From assembly GCF_900094625.1 (NCBI RefSeq), contig NZ_FMAJ01000006.1, positions 248,001-312,000 of the forward strand: a stretch of DNA of 64,000 bases, in the 5' to 3' direction. Positions 1-8,403 of this stretch are shown piece by piece. Position 1 is the stretch's first letter, and the number at the start of each line of letters is the position of its first letter. Made by a program: the position numbers and the translations under genes. Under the pieces are notes generated by a model, which had not been told where the DNA came from, searched no databases, and worked only from the letters and a program-made list of their open reading frames with translations. This DNA is from Rhizobium aethiopicum (GTDB taxonomy: Bacteria; Pseudomonadota; Alphaproteobacteria; Rhizobiales; Rhizobiaceae).

Positions 1-805
1 AGGCCGAGCGCGGGCGATGGTCGACTGAGACGAGCACGCGTTCGCCGGCCGCCCAGGGGCCGGAGATGGCATGGGCCTGCATGTGGGTGAGCAGCTGGTC
101 GTCCACGCGTTGGGCGGTCTTACGCAGCGCCAGTTCTCTCAGCGCCGTCAGGTTGCCGGGCGTGAAATAGTTGGTCAGCGCTCGCTCGGCGGTGCGCGGT
201 ATATAGACCTTGCCGTCATGCAGCCGCTTGATTAGATCGTCCGGCGTCAGGTCGATGATCTCGACATCATCGGCAAGGTCGATGATCGAGTCCGGTACCG
301 TCTCGCGCACGCGGATGCGGGTGATCTGCGAAACGACGTCGTTCAGGCTCTCGACATGCTGGATATTCAGCGTCGTATAGACGTCGATGCCGCGGTCGAG
401 CAGCTCCTTGACGTCGAGATAGCGTTTCGGATGGCGGCTGCCCTCGGCATTGGTATGGGCGAGTTCGTCTACCAGCACGAGTCCGGGTCTGCGGGCGAGG
501 ATGCCGTCGAGATCCATTTCCTCGAGCGTCCGGCCACGATAGGCGACCTTCACCCGCGGAATGATCTCGAAGCCGGCAAGGAGCGCTTCGGTCTCCTTGC
601 GGCCGTGGGTCTCGACGACGCCGATGACGACATCGAGACCCTCGGCGATTTTGGCCCGGCCGGAGATCAGCATTTCGTAGGTCTTGCCGACGCCGGGGGC
701 GGCGCCGAGGAAGATTTTCAGACGGCCGCGCGTCTCCGCCCGGGCTTTTTCGAGAAGCGCATCGGGCGAGGGCCTGCCGGCCTGGTCGCGATTGTCGTCT
801 GGCAT
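1..805 (-). CDS. kdpD: Sensor histidine kinase KdpD, N-terminal part (truncated by window edge)
   Basis: KdpD is the membrane sensor kinase that phosphorylates KdpE when K+ is limiting or turgor falls. Only the first 268 residues of a family usually near 900 are present, because the gene leaves the window at base 1. The ATG at 803-805 begins MPDDNRDQAGR. A Walker A motif, GAAPGVGKT, lies at residues 34-42, followed by the KdpD-domain motifs VVETHGRKET, LVDELAHTN and TTLNIQHVESLND. The transmembrane and kinase parts are outside the window. It follows kdpC on the same strand after a 187 bp gap that holds a palindromic repeat, so it may be read from the kdpF promoter or from its own. kdpE presumably lies further downstream. 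The family assignment is secure. Confidence 0.95.
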   Translation of the reverse strand, partial: MPDDNRDQAGRPSPDALLEKARAETRGRLKIFLGAAPGVGKTYEMLISGRAKIAEGLDVVIGVVETHGRKETEALLAGFEIIPRVKVAYRGRTLEEMDLDGILARRPGLVLVDELAHTNAEGSRHPKRYLDVKELLDRGIDVYTTLNIQHVESLNDVVSQITRIRVRETVPDSIIDLADDVEIIDLTPDDLIKRLHDGKVYIPRTAERALTNYFTPGNLTALRELALRKTAQRVDDQLLTHMQAHAISGPWAAGERVLVSVDHRPRSA

Positions 806-850
806 GCGTGGTCTTTCTGCGAATGGTACTGAGAATGCGTTACGTCCGCC

Positions 851-945
851 TCACCCTCCGTCATGCTCGGCCTTGAGCCGAGCATCCACACAGCACCCAC
901 CGGTAGCTGTGGCATGGATCCTCGGGTCAAGCCCGAGGATGGCGG
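851..945. repeat. RIME-like intergenic element with two palindromes
   Basis: The kdpC-kdpD gap holds two perfect stem-loops. The first has arms TGCTCGGC / GCCGAGCA (864-871 and 877-884) and the second has arms ATCCTCGGG / CCCGAGGAT (918-926 and 932-940), each with a 5-base loop. Paired palindromes of this kind between genes resemble the mosaic repeats (RIME) known in Rhizobium. The element could affect mRNA stability between kdpC and kdpD. Copy number cannot be judged from this window. Confidence 0.7.
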
Positions 946-992
946 CGAGTGGGATTGGCCTTGTCGCCAAACCCCATTGAACCCGCCAACCT

Positions 993-1562
993 TCACTCAG
1001 TCATAGAAGTATCAAGGCTCTGGTTCAACGCCAGAACATTGACCGTGGGTTCGCCGAGAATGCCGAGCTCGCGGTCGTGGACAGCGCCGTCGACCAGTGC
1101 CTTGACCTTGGCCTCGGCGATGTTGCGCGCCTTGGCAACGCGCGGCACTTGGAAGTAGGCGGCCTCGGGCGAAATATCGGGATCGAGGCCGCTACCCGAG
1201 GCGGTGACGAGGTCGGCCGGCACCTCGGTGTTCGGGTTTGCCGCCTTGGCTGTTTCGTAGTCGCTTTTCACGCGGTCGATCAGTTTCTGGCTGGTCGGGC
1301 CGAGGTTCGAGCCGCCGGAGGCGGCGGCATTGTAGCCATCGCCGGCGGCCGAGGGGCGGCCGTGGAAATACTTGTCGCTGGTGAAGGCTTGGCCGATCAG
1401 CCTTGAGCCAATCACCTGACCGTTCTTCTCGATCAGGCTGCCATTCGCCTGGGTCGGGAAGAGCGCCTGGGCCGCACCCGTCATGGCAAGCGGATAAAGC
1501 AGGCCCGTGATGGCCGTGGTGGCAACGATCATAACGACGGCCGGGCGAAGTTCTTTCAACAT
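993..1562 (-). CDS. kdpC: K+-transporting ATPase subunit C
   Basis: KdpC is the small membrane-anchored subunit of the KdpFABC potassium pump; it steadies the complex and raises nucleotide affinity of KdpB. The 189-residue product has the usual length. It has one N-terminal membrane segment (about residues 8-32) followed by a hydrophilic domain with the family signatures [17 protein letters not shown] and [14 protein letters not shown]. It starts 21 bp after the kdpB stop, so the two are certainly co-transcribed. The gap to kdpD downstream is longer and carries a palindromic repeat. Confidence 0.97.
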   Translation of the reverse strand: MLKELRPAVVMIVATTAITGLLYPLAMTGAAQALFPTQANGSLIEKNGQVIGSRLIGQAFTSDKYFHGRPSAAGDGYNAAASGGSNLGPTSQKLIDRVKSDYETAKAANPNTEVPADLVTASGSGLDPDISPEAAYFQVPRVAKARNIAEAKVKALVDGAVHDRELGILGEPTVNVLALNQSLDTSMTE

Positions 1563-1583
1563 TGTTCTTAGCTCCTAGAGAGG

Positions 1584-3641
1584 TCAGGCGAGACCGAAGG
1601 CCGCGACGGCCATGTCGATCGCCTTGATACCGATGAAGGGGACGACGATCCCGCCGAGACCGTAGATCAGCAGGTTGCGCGACAGAAGCGCGCCGGCGCC
1701 GATCGGCCGGTAGCGCACACCCTTCAGCGACAGCGGGATCAGCGCGATGATGATCAGCGCATTGAAGATGATCGCCGAGAGGATGGCGCTTTGCGGCGTC
1801 GAAAGCCCCATGATGTTGAGGATGCCGAGCTGCGGGTAGAAGGTCAGGAACATCGCCGGGATGATGGCGAAATATTTAGCGATATCGTTGGCGATCGAAA
1901 AGGTCGTCAGGGCGCCGCGCGTCATCAGGAGCTGCTTGCCGATCTCGACGATCTCGATCAGCTTCGTCGGGTCCGAGTCGAGATCGACCATGTTGCCGGC
2001 CTCGCGGGCGGCGACCGTGCCGGTGTTCATGGCGACGCCGACATCGGCCTGGGCAAGCGCCGGGGCATCGTTGGTGCCGTCGCCGCACATGGCGACGAGC
2101 TTGCCCTTGGCCTGTTCCTCGCGCATCAGCGCCAACTTCATCTCCGGCGTAGCGTGGGCGAGGAAGTCGTCGACGCCGGCTTCGGCGGCGATGGCGGCTG
2201 CCGTCAGCGGGTTATCACCCGTGATCATCACGGTGCGGATGCCCATGCGGCGCAACTCGGTGAAGCGTTCGCGGATGCCGCCCTTGACGATATCCTTCAG
2301 CTGGATGATGCCGAGGAGTCTGCTGTCGCGGGCAACGGCCAGCGGCGTGCCGCCCGATTTGGCGACCTCGTCTGATATCGATTGCAGTTCGCGCATGACC
2401 TCCCGGCCGTTCTTAGATGCGGCGTCGCTGACATAGGCGAGCACGGTATCGACCGCGCCTTTGCGGATCGAGGTGCCTTCGAGATCGACCCCGCTCATAC
2501 GGGTCTGGGCGGTGAAGGGAACGAAGCTCGCCTTGAGGCTTGCCATGTCGCGGCCGCGGATCGCATATTTTTCCTTGGCGAGGACGACGATGGAGCGGCC
2601 TTCCGGCGTTTCGTCGGCGAGCGAGGCGAGCTGGGCGGCATCGGCAAGCTCCTGTTCGGAAACGCCGCGCACCGGGTGGAAGGCCGTCGCCTGGCGGTTG
2701 CCGAGGGTGATCGTGCCGGTTTTGTCGAGCAGCAGCGTATCGACGTCGCCGGCGGCCTCGACCGCTCGGCCGGACATGGCGAGCACGTTGAAGCGGACGA
2801 GACGGTCCATGCCGGCGATACCAATCGCTGACAGGAGCGCGCCGATCGTCGTCGGAATCAGGGTGACGAAGAGGGCGACGAGCACGATGATCGGGATCGA
2901 GCCGCCGGCATAGATGGCAAAGCTCGGGATCGTTGCCGTCGCAAGCACGAAGATCAGCGTCATGCCGGCAAGCAGGATGTTGAGCGCGATCTCGTTCGGC
3001 GTCTTCTGGCGTTCCGCCCCTTCGACAAGCGAGATCATCCGGTCAAGGAATGTGGAGCCCGCGGCGGCGGTGATGCGCACCCGGATCCAGTCGGAGAGCA
3101 CCTGCGTGCCGCCTGTCACCGCCGAGCGGTCGCCGCCGGATTCGCGGATGACAGGAGCGGATTCGCCTGTGATCGCCGCTTCGTTGACGGAGGCGACGCC
3201 TTCGATGACTTCGCCGTCCGAAGGGATGATATCGCCTGCCTCGACGAGCACGATGTCGCCGACCTTGAGGCTGGTGCCCGGCACCATCCGATAGCCGCTA
3301 CCATTGTTGGCGGTGATGAGCTTGGCCTGTGTTTCGGTGCGCGCCTTGCGCAGCGAATCCGCTTGCGCCTTGCCGCGGCCTTCGGCGACCGCTTCGGCGA
3401 AATTGGCAAAGAGCACGGTGAACCAGAGCCAGAGATTGATCTGGAACGAGAAGCCGAGATTGCCGCTGCCCGCCACGAGGTCGCGCAGGAAGAGGACGGT
3501 GGTCAGCACCGAAACCGTGGCCACGACGAACATGACGGGATTTCTCGCAAGGGCGCGTGGGTCGAGCTTCCGGAAGGCGGCGCCGACGGCGGGAACGAGG
3601 ATGCGAGAATCGATGATGCTCGCAGATTTTGCCTGGCTCAT
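1584..3641 (-). CDS. kdpB: K+-transporting P-type ATPase subunit B
   Basis: KdpB is the ATP-hydrolysing subunit of the Kdp pump, a type IA P-type ATPase in the inner membrane. The 685-residue protein is full length. Visible motifs are the TGES actuator loop (residues 158-161), the phosphorylation site DKTGT (Asp306), the nucleotide-domain motif [10 protein letters not shown], and [10 protein letters not shown] in the P domain. Hydrophobic segments lie near residues 35-55, 68-85, 220-275 and at the C-terminus. The Ser of TGES is the residue phosphorylated to inhibit the E. coli pump, and it is kept here. It sits between kdpA (63 bp upstream) and kdpC. Confidence 0.98.
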   Translation of the reverse strand: MSQAKSASIIDSRILVPAVGAAFRKLDPRALARNPVMFVVATVSVLTTVLFLRDLVAGSGNLGFSFQINLWLWFTVLFANFAEAVAEGRGKAQADSLRKARTETQAKLITANNGSGYRMVPGTSLKVGDIVLVEAGDIIPSDGEVIEGVASVNEAAITGESAPVIRESGGDRSAVTGGTQVLSDWIRVRITAAAGSTFLDRMISLVEGAERQKTPNEIALNILLAGMTLIFVLATATIPSFAIYAGGSIPIIVLVALFVTLIPTTIGALLSAIGIAGMDRLVRFNVLAMSGRAVEAAGDVDTLLLDKTGTITLGNRQATAFHPVRGVSEQELADAAQLASLADETPEGRSIVVLAKEKYAIRGRDMASLKASFVPFTAQTRMSGVDLEGTSIRKGAVDTVLAYVSDAASKNGREVMRELQSISDEVAKSGGTPLAVARDSRLLGIIQLKDIVKGGIRERFTELRRMGIRTVMITGDNPLTAAAIAAEAGVDDFLAHATPEMKLALMREEQAKGKLVAMCGDGTNDAPALAQADVGVAMNTGTVAAREAGNMVDLDSDPTKLIEIVEIGKQLLMTRGALTTFSIANDIAKYFAIIPAMFLTFYPQLGILNIMGLSTPQSAILSAIIFNALIIIALIPLSLKGVRYRPIGAGALLSRNLLIYGLGGIVVPFIGIKAIDMAVAAFGLA

Positions 3642-3704
3642 AAGAGACTCCAGCTTGGAAACGAGGATGGCGAAGGAACCCTGGGAATGCGGGTTACGGC
3701 CGCC

Positions 3705-5408
3705 TCAGAAGGTCTGTCCGGCGATCGCGACCAGGTGTTCGACGATCGGACCGAGGGCCAGCGCCGGGAAGAAGGTCAGGCCGCCAACGATCAGAATCGT
3801 GCCGAGGAGCAGGCCGACGAAGAGCGGCCCGTCGGTCGGGAAGGTGCCCGCCGATGCCGGAACCGCTTTCTTGGCGATGAGCGAACCGGCGATGGCAAGG
3901 GCCGGGATGATGACCAGGAAGCGACCGGCGAGCATGCTGATGCCGAGTGTCACGTTGTACCAGAGCGTATTGCCGGTCAGGCCGCCGAAAGCAGAGCCGT
4001 TATTGGCCGCAGCCGAGGTATAGGCATAGAGGATCTCGGAGAAGCCGTGCGGACCGGCGGTGCCGATCGGGGCAACGGCGCTCGGCAAGACCGTGGCGAT
4101 CGCGGTGAAAACCAGCATGACGAGCGGCAGGCAGAGGATGGCGAGAACGGCCATCTTCATCTCCTTCGCCTCGATCTTCTTGCCGAGATATTCCGGCGTG
4201 CGGCCGACCATCAGGCCGGCAACAAAGACTGCGACGATGATGAAGAGCAGGATGCCGTAGAAGCCGGCGCCGACACCGCCGACGATGATTTCGCCAAGCT
4301 GCATGTTGACCAGCGGAATGAGGCCGCCGAGAGCGGTGAAGCTGCCATGCATGGCGTTGACGGCGCCGCAGGAGGCGGCTGTGGTGATAACCGCAAACAG
4401 CGAGGACAGCGCGACGCCGAAGCGGACTTCCTTGCCCTCCATATTGCCGCCGGCCAAGCCGAAGGCATGCATCAGCGGGTTGCCGGCCGCTTCCGCCCAA
4501 TAGGTGATGCCGACGCCGACGATGAACAGCACGCCCATCGTAGCGAGGATCGCCCAGCCCTGGCGCTGGTTGCCGACCATGCGGCCGAACACGTTGGTCA
4601 GAGCCGCGCCGATCGCGAAGATCGAGACCATCTGGATGAGGTTGGAGATCGCATCGGGATTTTCGAACGGATGGGCGGAGTTGGCGTTGAAGAAGCCGCC
4701 GCCATTGGTGCCGAGCATCTTTATCGCAAGCTGCGAGGCGACGGGGCCGACGGCGATCGTCTGATGCGCGCCTTCGAGCGTCGTCCCATTGACATAAGGG
4801 CCAAGCGTTTGCGGTACGCCGAGATAGACATAGACGAGCGTCAGCACGATTGAGATCGGCAGCAGCACGTACAAGGTCGCTCTGGTCATATCGACCCAGA
4901 AGTTGCCGATGGCCTTGCCGGAAGCGCGCGCGAAGGCGCGGATGAAGGCGAGCGCGATGGCGATGCCGGTCGCCGCGGAGACGAAGTTCTGGACGGTGAA
5001 GCCGGCCATCTGCGTGAGGTACGACATGGTGCTTTCGCCGCCGTAGTTCTGCCAGTTGGTATTGCTGACGAAGCTGACGGCGGTGTTGAAGGAAAGCTCG
5101 GGCGGGACGGCCGCCATGCCGGCCGGATTATAGGGAAGGCCGGCCTGCAGGCGCTGCAGCGCGTAAAGCACGAAAACGCCGAGCATGTTGAAAAGCAGCA
5201 TGGCGAAAGCATAGGAGGTCCAATGCTGCTCCTCCCGTTCGCTGGTGCCGGCAAGACGGTAAAGCCCTCGTTCGATGGGAGTGAGGAGGGGTGAAAGAAG
5301 ACTGCGCTCGCCGCCGAAGACGCGCGTCATATAGGCGCCGAGCGGTTTGACGAGCACGAGGACGATCCCGCAGAAAAGCAGGATCTGAAGCCATCCGTTG
5401 AGGGTCAT
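3705..5408 (-). CDS. kdpA: K+-transporting ATPase subunit A
   Basis: KdpA is the K+-selective channel-like subunit, related to the Trk/Ktr/HKT superfamily. The 567-residue product is full length and almost wholly hydrophobic, with about ten membrane segments. Filter-loop motifs are visible, including [38 protein letters not shown] and [14 protein letters not shown]. It is the third reading frame of the minus-strand kdp operon, 50 bp after kdpF. Nothing in it looks damaged. Confidence 0.98.
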   Translation of the reverse strand: MTLNGWLQILLFCGIVLVLVKPLGAYMTRVFGGERSLLSPLLTPIERGLYRLAGTSEREEQHWTSYAFAMLLFNMLGVFVLYALQRLQAGLPYNPAGMAAVPPELSFNTAVSFVSNTNWQNYGGESTMSYLTQMAGFTVQNFVSAATGIAIALAFIRAFARASGKAIGNFWVDMTRATLYVLLPISIVLTLVYVYLGVPQTLGPYVNGTTLEGAHQTIAVGPVASQLAIKMLGTNGGGFFNANSAHPFENPDAISNLIQMVSIFAIGAALTNVFGRMVGNQRQGWAILATMGVLFIVGVGITYWAEAAGNPLMHAFGLAGGNMEGKEVRFGVALSSLFAVITTAASCGAVNAMHGSFTALGGLIPLVNMQLGEIIVGGVGAGFYGILLFIIVAVFVAGLMVGRTPEYLGKKIEAKEMKMAVLAILCLPLVMLVFTAIATVLPSAVAPIGTAGPHGFSEILYAYTSAAANNGSAFGGLTGNTLWYNVTLGISMLAGRFLVIIPALAIAGSLIAKKAVPASAGTFPTDGPLFVGLLLGTILIVGGLTFFPALALGPIVEHLVAIAGQTF

Positions 5409-5458
5409 GGAATTAAACTTTCAATACCCGGCTGGTTCTCGGTCGCGCAGGCGCGACC

Positions 5459-5548
5459 TCAAAAGCGTTCTGGGCGTAGGAGAGCGTAGGTGAGGTAAAT
5501 GGTGAGAAACACGGTCACTGCACCGCTCAAAATATAGTCGAAGGTCAT
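5459..5548 (-). CDS. kdpF: K+-transporting ATPase subunit F
   Basis: KdpF is a one-helix lipid-like stabiliser of the KdpABC complex. The frame encodes 29 residues, beginning MTFDYILSGAVTVFL and ending in the characteristic LLRPERF before TGA. One transmembrane helix fills most of it. A Shine-Dalgarno-like GGGAG lies about 8 bases before the ATG. It is the first classical kdp gene, 50 bp upstream of kdpA, and is preceded 13 bp upstream by another tiny membrane ORF. The product is recognisable by the ending and by position despite its size. Confidence 0.92.
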   Translation of the reverse strand: MTFDYILSGAVTVFLTIYLTYALLRPERF

Positions 5549-5561
5549 CGTCGCTCTCCCG

Positions 5562-5645
5562 TCATAGCTTGTCGCAGGCGTGGGTATATGCAAAGCACAG
5601 CGCGAAGAATATGAGCGCGGTGCCGAGTAGAATGACATCCATCAT
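5562..5645 (-). CDS. 27-residue single-helix membrane ORF upstream of kdpF
   Basis: A short frame starting with two consecutive ATGs encodes MMDVILLGTALIFFALC and a further ten residues ending ACDKL. It has one predicted transmembrane helix followed by a short polar tail. It ends 13 bp before kdpF, in a gap that supplies the kdpF ribosome site, so the two are almost surely on one message. Its own Shine-Dalgarno sequence is poor (AGGAA about 22 bases upstream). I do not know a named family for it. It might be a second small subunit or regulator of the Kdp pump, which is inference from position and topology only. Confidence 0.6.
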   Translation of the reverse strand: MMDVILLGTALIFFALCFAYTHACDKL

Positions 5646-5811
5646 GATCGTGAATCCGGTTGTTTTTCCTGGAGTCAGACAAGACAAAGGGCGCCGTCCC
5701 GGAGGAGGTCACCTTTCATGCTTTCTGGCTTGGAGATGATCCTTTCGATCTCTCGGACATCAATATGGAGCCGAGGCACATAAAGGTTCGAGACGGGCGA
5801 GCGCCTATCAA

Positions 5812-5828
5812 TATAAAAATCTTATAAA
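5812..5828 (-). promoter_or_regulatory. Candidate KdpE-binding box upstream of the kdp operon
   Basis: On the minus strand the sequence reads TTTATA, five bases, TTTATA. The E. coli KdpE site, as I recall it, is two T-rich hexamers (TTTATA and TTTACA) with the same five-base spacing. The box lies 167 bp upstream of the first small ORF and about 260 bp upstream of kdpF, on the proper side for activation. No clear -35/-10 pair could be fixed downstream of it. Confidence 0.6.
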
Positions 5829-5900
5829 TGTTTTTGGCGCGACAGCAGGAAGATGGTGCGGAAGCGCCCAATCCCGAGGATATGGCGCGCTCTTGAAAAC

Positions 5901-6263
5901 TCAAGGATCGACCCGGAACTGGTAGCGGCCTTCGGCGCTGCGGCCGTCCACCGAGAGGACGCGCCAGTCGAGGGTATAGAGGCCGGGCGCCATGGAGGGA
6001 TCGAGCGGGATCTTGAATATGGATCCTTCGGGGCCGGAGAGGAACGGCTTGCCCAGGGGAAGCGTTCTGCCTTGGGCATCGAGCAAAGTGGCGGTCGAGC
6101 GGGCAAGATCAACGGGGCCGGTGAAGGTGAGCTCGACATTTGCCGGCACGAGCTCTTCTTCCTGCTGTTGGGGCGGCAGCGATGCTTGTTCCAGGGCCGC
6201 GGTCGCCTGGTTGGCGGCGAAGAGAAGGGTTGCTAACAGGCAGAATGACACGACCGACTTCAT
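5901..6263 (-). CDS. CopC-like periplasmic protein lacking the usual copper ligands
   Basis: The 120-residue product has a signal peptide (about residues 1-22, ending QATA) and then a CopC/YcnJ-type beta-sandwich: VPANVELTFTGPVDLARS, LDPSMAPGLYTLDWRVLSVDG and a C-terminal RYQFRVDP. Typical CopC proteins bind Cu(II) through an N-terminal histidine of the mature chain and the Asp/His pair of an SxDGH motif. Here the mature start is Ala-Leu-Glu and the motif reads SVDGRS, so both histidines are missing while the Asp stays. No copD-like gene is adjacent. It may therefore not bind copper. The fold assignment is fairly secure and the function is open. Confidence 0.75.
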   Translation of the reverse strand: MKSVVSFCLLATLLFAANQATAALEQASLPPQQQEEELVPANVELTFTGPVDLARSTATLLDAQGRTLPLGKPFLSGPEGSIFKIPLDPSMAPGLYTLDWRVLSVDGRSAEGRYQFRVDP

Positions 6264-6758
6264 GATGGTTTCCTATGTTGCCGATCCGCCTGGTGCCGGG
6301 AACCGTGATACTTCCGTTGCGCCATGCGGGCCGCAGTCTAATAACGCTGCCGGGGACGATTTCGATCCCGCGTCCGCAGAATGACGCGCATCGGCTGCCC
6401 CGGGTTGTCCCTGTGAAGGGCGGCGTTCCAATCGGCCGCCAATCTGCGCCAGAATTTTCGGAGTGGTCTAAAGATCCTTGAGGAAAGCCAGTTTCCGTCG
6501 ACATTGTCGTTATCATGCTTCATCGCTTGATCGCCTTCCCGCCTTGCCGTGGCTCATCATCGAGACTGTACTCCGCGGGGTGCTCTTCCGGAATCATACA
6601 GAGGTTTATCAGCGGCTATCTTTCGGGCTACGCATATGAGCATTTCGTCACACGATGGGCAAATGCTTGCGTTGGCGGTTGAATTGAAGCGGTTTACGAT
6701 CTTATAGTCGCTGAACGGCACTTGATGAATCGCAGGCGCCATAGGAAGGAAACCGATC
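6264..6758. other. Intergenic stretch between the CopC-like gene and the dehydrogenase
   Basis: Nearly 500 bp separate the divergent CopC-like and xylitol-type dehydrogenase genes. The only coding candidates are a 61-codon minus-strand frame (6338-6523, listed separately) and a 69-codon minus-strand frame overlapping the dehydrogenase start that I did not accept. It presumably holds promoters for both flanking genes, but I could not pin a convincing -35/-10 pair. Confidence 0.5.
6338..6523 (-). CDS. Small basic hypothetical protein (61 aa)
   Basis: The frame starts MKHDNDNVDGNWLSSR and contains a central basic amphipathic stretch, RPLRKFWRRLAADWNAAL, followed by an Arg-rich tail. A purine-rich GGGAAGG lies about 10 bases ahead of the ATG. 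There is no signal peptide or membrane helix. I recognise no family. Codon use resembles the neighbourhood, but an overlapping longer frame on the same strand (6109-6516) shows that chance open frames occur here. It is offered as a possible small gene only. Confidence 0.35.
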   Translation of the reverse strand: MKHDNDNVDGNWLSSRIFRPLRKFWRRLAADWNAALHRDNPGQPMRVILRTRDRNRPRQRY

Positions 6759-7802
6759 ATGACCAAAGTCCGTGCGCTGGTGCTGGAGCGCCAGCATGAG
6801 CTTGCGCTACGCGATATCGATCTGCCGCTGGAAACGGGACCAGGCCAGGTGAAGATCAGGATTCACACCGTCGGCGTCTGTGGCTCGGACGTCCATTATT
6901 ACACCCATGGCAAGATCGGCCCCTTCGTCGTAAACGCGCCGATGGTACTCGGCCACGAGGCGGCGGGCACGGTGGTCGAGGTTGGGGTCGGCGTGACGCA
7001 TTTGAAAATCGGCGACCGCGTTTGCATGGAGCCCGGCATTCCCGATCCCAATTCCAAGGCAAGTCGGCTCGGCCTCTACAATATCGATCCGGCCGTCAGC
7101 TTCTGGGCGACGCCGCCGATCCATGGCGTGCTGACGTCCGAAGTGGTCCACCCGGCCAACTATACTTTCAAGCTGCCCGACAATGTCAGCTTCGCCGAAG
7201 GCGCCATGGTCGAACCCTTCGCCGTCGGCATGCAGGCGGCGGCCAAGGCGCAGATTGCGCCGGGCGATACCGCCGTCGTGCTCGGCGCCGGGCCGATCGG
7301 CACGATGGTGGCAATCGCCGCCCTTGCCGGCGGCTGCGCCCGCGCGATCGTTGCCGACCTCGCCCAGCCGAAGCTCGATATCGCTGCGCAATATCAGGGC
7401 GTCATTCCGGTCAACATCCGCGAGAAAGATCTGGTCGAAGAAGTCGGCCGGCTGACCGACGGCTGGGGCGCGGATGTCATCTTCGAATGCTCCGGATCGC
7501 CGAAGGCGTGGGAGACGATCATGGCGCTGCCGCGCCCGGGCGGCGTCATCGTCGCCGTCGGCCTGCCTGTCAACCCGATCGGCTTCGACGTCTCGACGGC
7601 ATCGACCAGGGAAATCCGGATCGAAACCGTGTTCCGCTACGCCCACCAGTATGAGCGGTCCATCGCCCTGCTCGCCTCGGGTCGCGTCGATCTGAAGCCG
7701 CTGATATCAGAGACATTCAAATTCGAAGATTCGATCAAGGCCTTCGACCGCGCGGTCGAAGCGCGGCCGAGCGATGTGAAGCTGCAGATCGTGATGGAAT
7801 AG
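6759..7802 (+). CDS. Zinc-type NAD-dependent polyol dehydrogenase (xylitol/sorbitol dehydrogenase-like)
   Basis: This is a medium-chain dehydrogenase that probably oxidises a polyol such as xylitol to the ketose with NAD+. The 347-residue product has the catalytic-zinc residues Cys41 ([10 protein letters not shown]), His66-Glu67 (LGHEAAG) and Glu152 (MVEPFAVG), and the Rossmann motif GAGPIG at residues 176-181. The lobe that normally holds four cysteines for a structural zinc is replaced by a cysteine-free loop, [18 protein letters not shown], as in some bacterial sorbitol/xylitol enzymes. AGGAAGG precedes the ATG. It stands alone, so the substrate is not shown by context. Confidence 0.85.
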   Translation: MTKVRALVLERQHELALRDIDLPLETGPGQVKIRIHTVGVCGSDVHYYTHGKIGPFVVNAPMVLGHEAAGTVVEVGVGVTHLKIGDRVCMEPGIPDPNSKASRLGLYNIDPAVSFWATPPIHGVLTSEVVHPANYTFKLPDNVSFAEGAMVEPFAVGMQAAAKAQIAPGDTAVVLGAGPIGTMVAIAALAGGCARAIVADLAQPKLDIAAQYQGVIPVNIREKDLVEEVGRLTDGWGADVIFECSGSPKAWETIMALPRPGGVIVAVGLPVNPIGFDVSTASTREIRIETVFRYAHQYERSIALLASGRVDLKPLISETFKFEDSIKAFDRAVEARPSDVKLQIVME

Positions 7803-7817
7803 GGCGCCGCAGCGCTG

Positions 7818-8381
7818 TTATGTGCCACTGGATTTCATTCTGCGAAAGACAAGAGCCGCGCCCGCGACGACAGCCGCGGCTCCAACCGCGACCAGCAGAT
7901 GCCGGTGGAGGGGAAGGTGTCCCAATGCCTGCTGGATACCATGGCCGAACACATAACCGAGTGCAGTGAAAAGCTGCCCCCACACTAGCGCGGCGACCGC
8001 ATTCAGGACGACGAATTTTGCGGTCGGTATGCGCGTCGTGCCGATGACGATTGGGCTGATCGTCCGCAAGCCGACCAGAAAACGGAACGCCAGGATGAAG
8101 CCGGTCTGATATTTTTCCAGCAGCCGGGTTGCCCGTGCGAGCGCGGGCCTCTCCATCAGCCGGCGAACGGGAGCCCATTGCACAGCATAACGGCCGGCGA
8201 AGAACCAGAACTGATCGCCGGCGAAGGAGCCCGCCACGGCCGCGAGCGACGCCGACCAATAGGACAGCAGCCCGCGGTGGGAAATTACGCCGCCGAGGAA
8301 TGCGGCGGTTTCACCCTCGAAGGCGGCGCCCAGAAAGATCGCCAACAGGCCGTAATTCTCGATCAGCAGTTCGACGGACAC
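7818..8381 (-). CDS. DedA family (VTT-domain) membrane protein
   Basis: DedA proteins are inner-membrane proteins of the SNARE-associated/VTT superfamily, linked to lipid-carrier transport and membrane homeostasis. The 187-residue product shows the usual pattern: an N-terminal GLLAIFLGAAFEGETAAFLGG segment, the motif FAGDQFWFFAGRYAVQW, the conserved FILAFRFLVGLRTISPIVIG region and a C-terminal membrane helix. It ends the minus-strand group with the FAD reductase 22 bp upstream. The length is typical. The specific lipid or process served cannot be read from the context. Confidence 0.85.
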   Translation of the reverse strand: MSVELLIENYGLLAIFLGAAFEGETAAFLGGVISHRGLLSYWSASLAAVAGSFAGDQFWFFAGRYAVQWAPVRRLMERPALARATRLLEKYQTGFILAFRFLVGLRTISPIVIGTTRIPTAKFVVLNAVAALVWGQLFTALGYVFGHGIQQALGHLPLHRHLLVAVGAAAVVAGAALVFRRMKSSGT

Positions 8382-8403
8382 GCGCTCGCCCCAATGTCCG
8401 GAG

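Noticed and set aside
3363..4853. 496-codon plus-strand open frame antisense to kdpB and kdpA
   Set aside because: Its composition is Arg/Asp/Glu/Ala-rich as expected for the antisense of a GC-rich gene, with no domain, and kdpA and kdpB on the other strand are certain.
5716..5904. 62-codon minus-strand frame upstream of kdp
   Set aside because: It spans the KdpE-like box and has no protein-like features.
6557..6766. 69-codon minus-strand frame with ICPSCDEMLICVARKIA (a CxxC) overlapping the dehydrogenase start
   Set aside because: It has no Shine-Dalgarno site at any of its starts and occupies the promoter and start of the plus-strand dehydrogenase. The CxxC alone is not enough.
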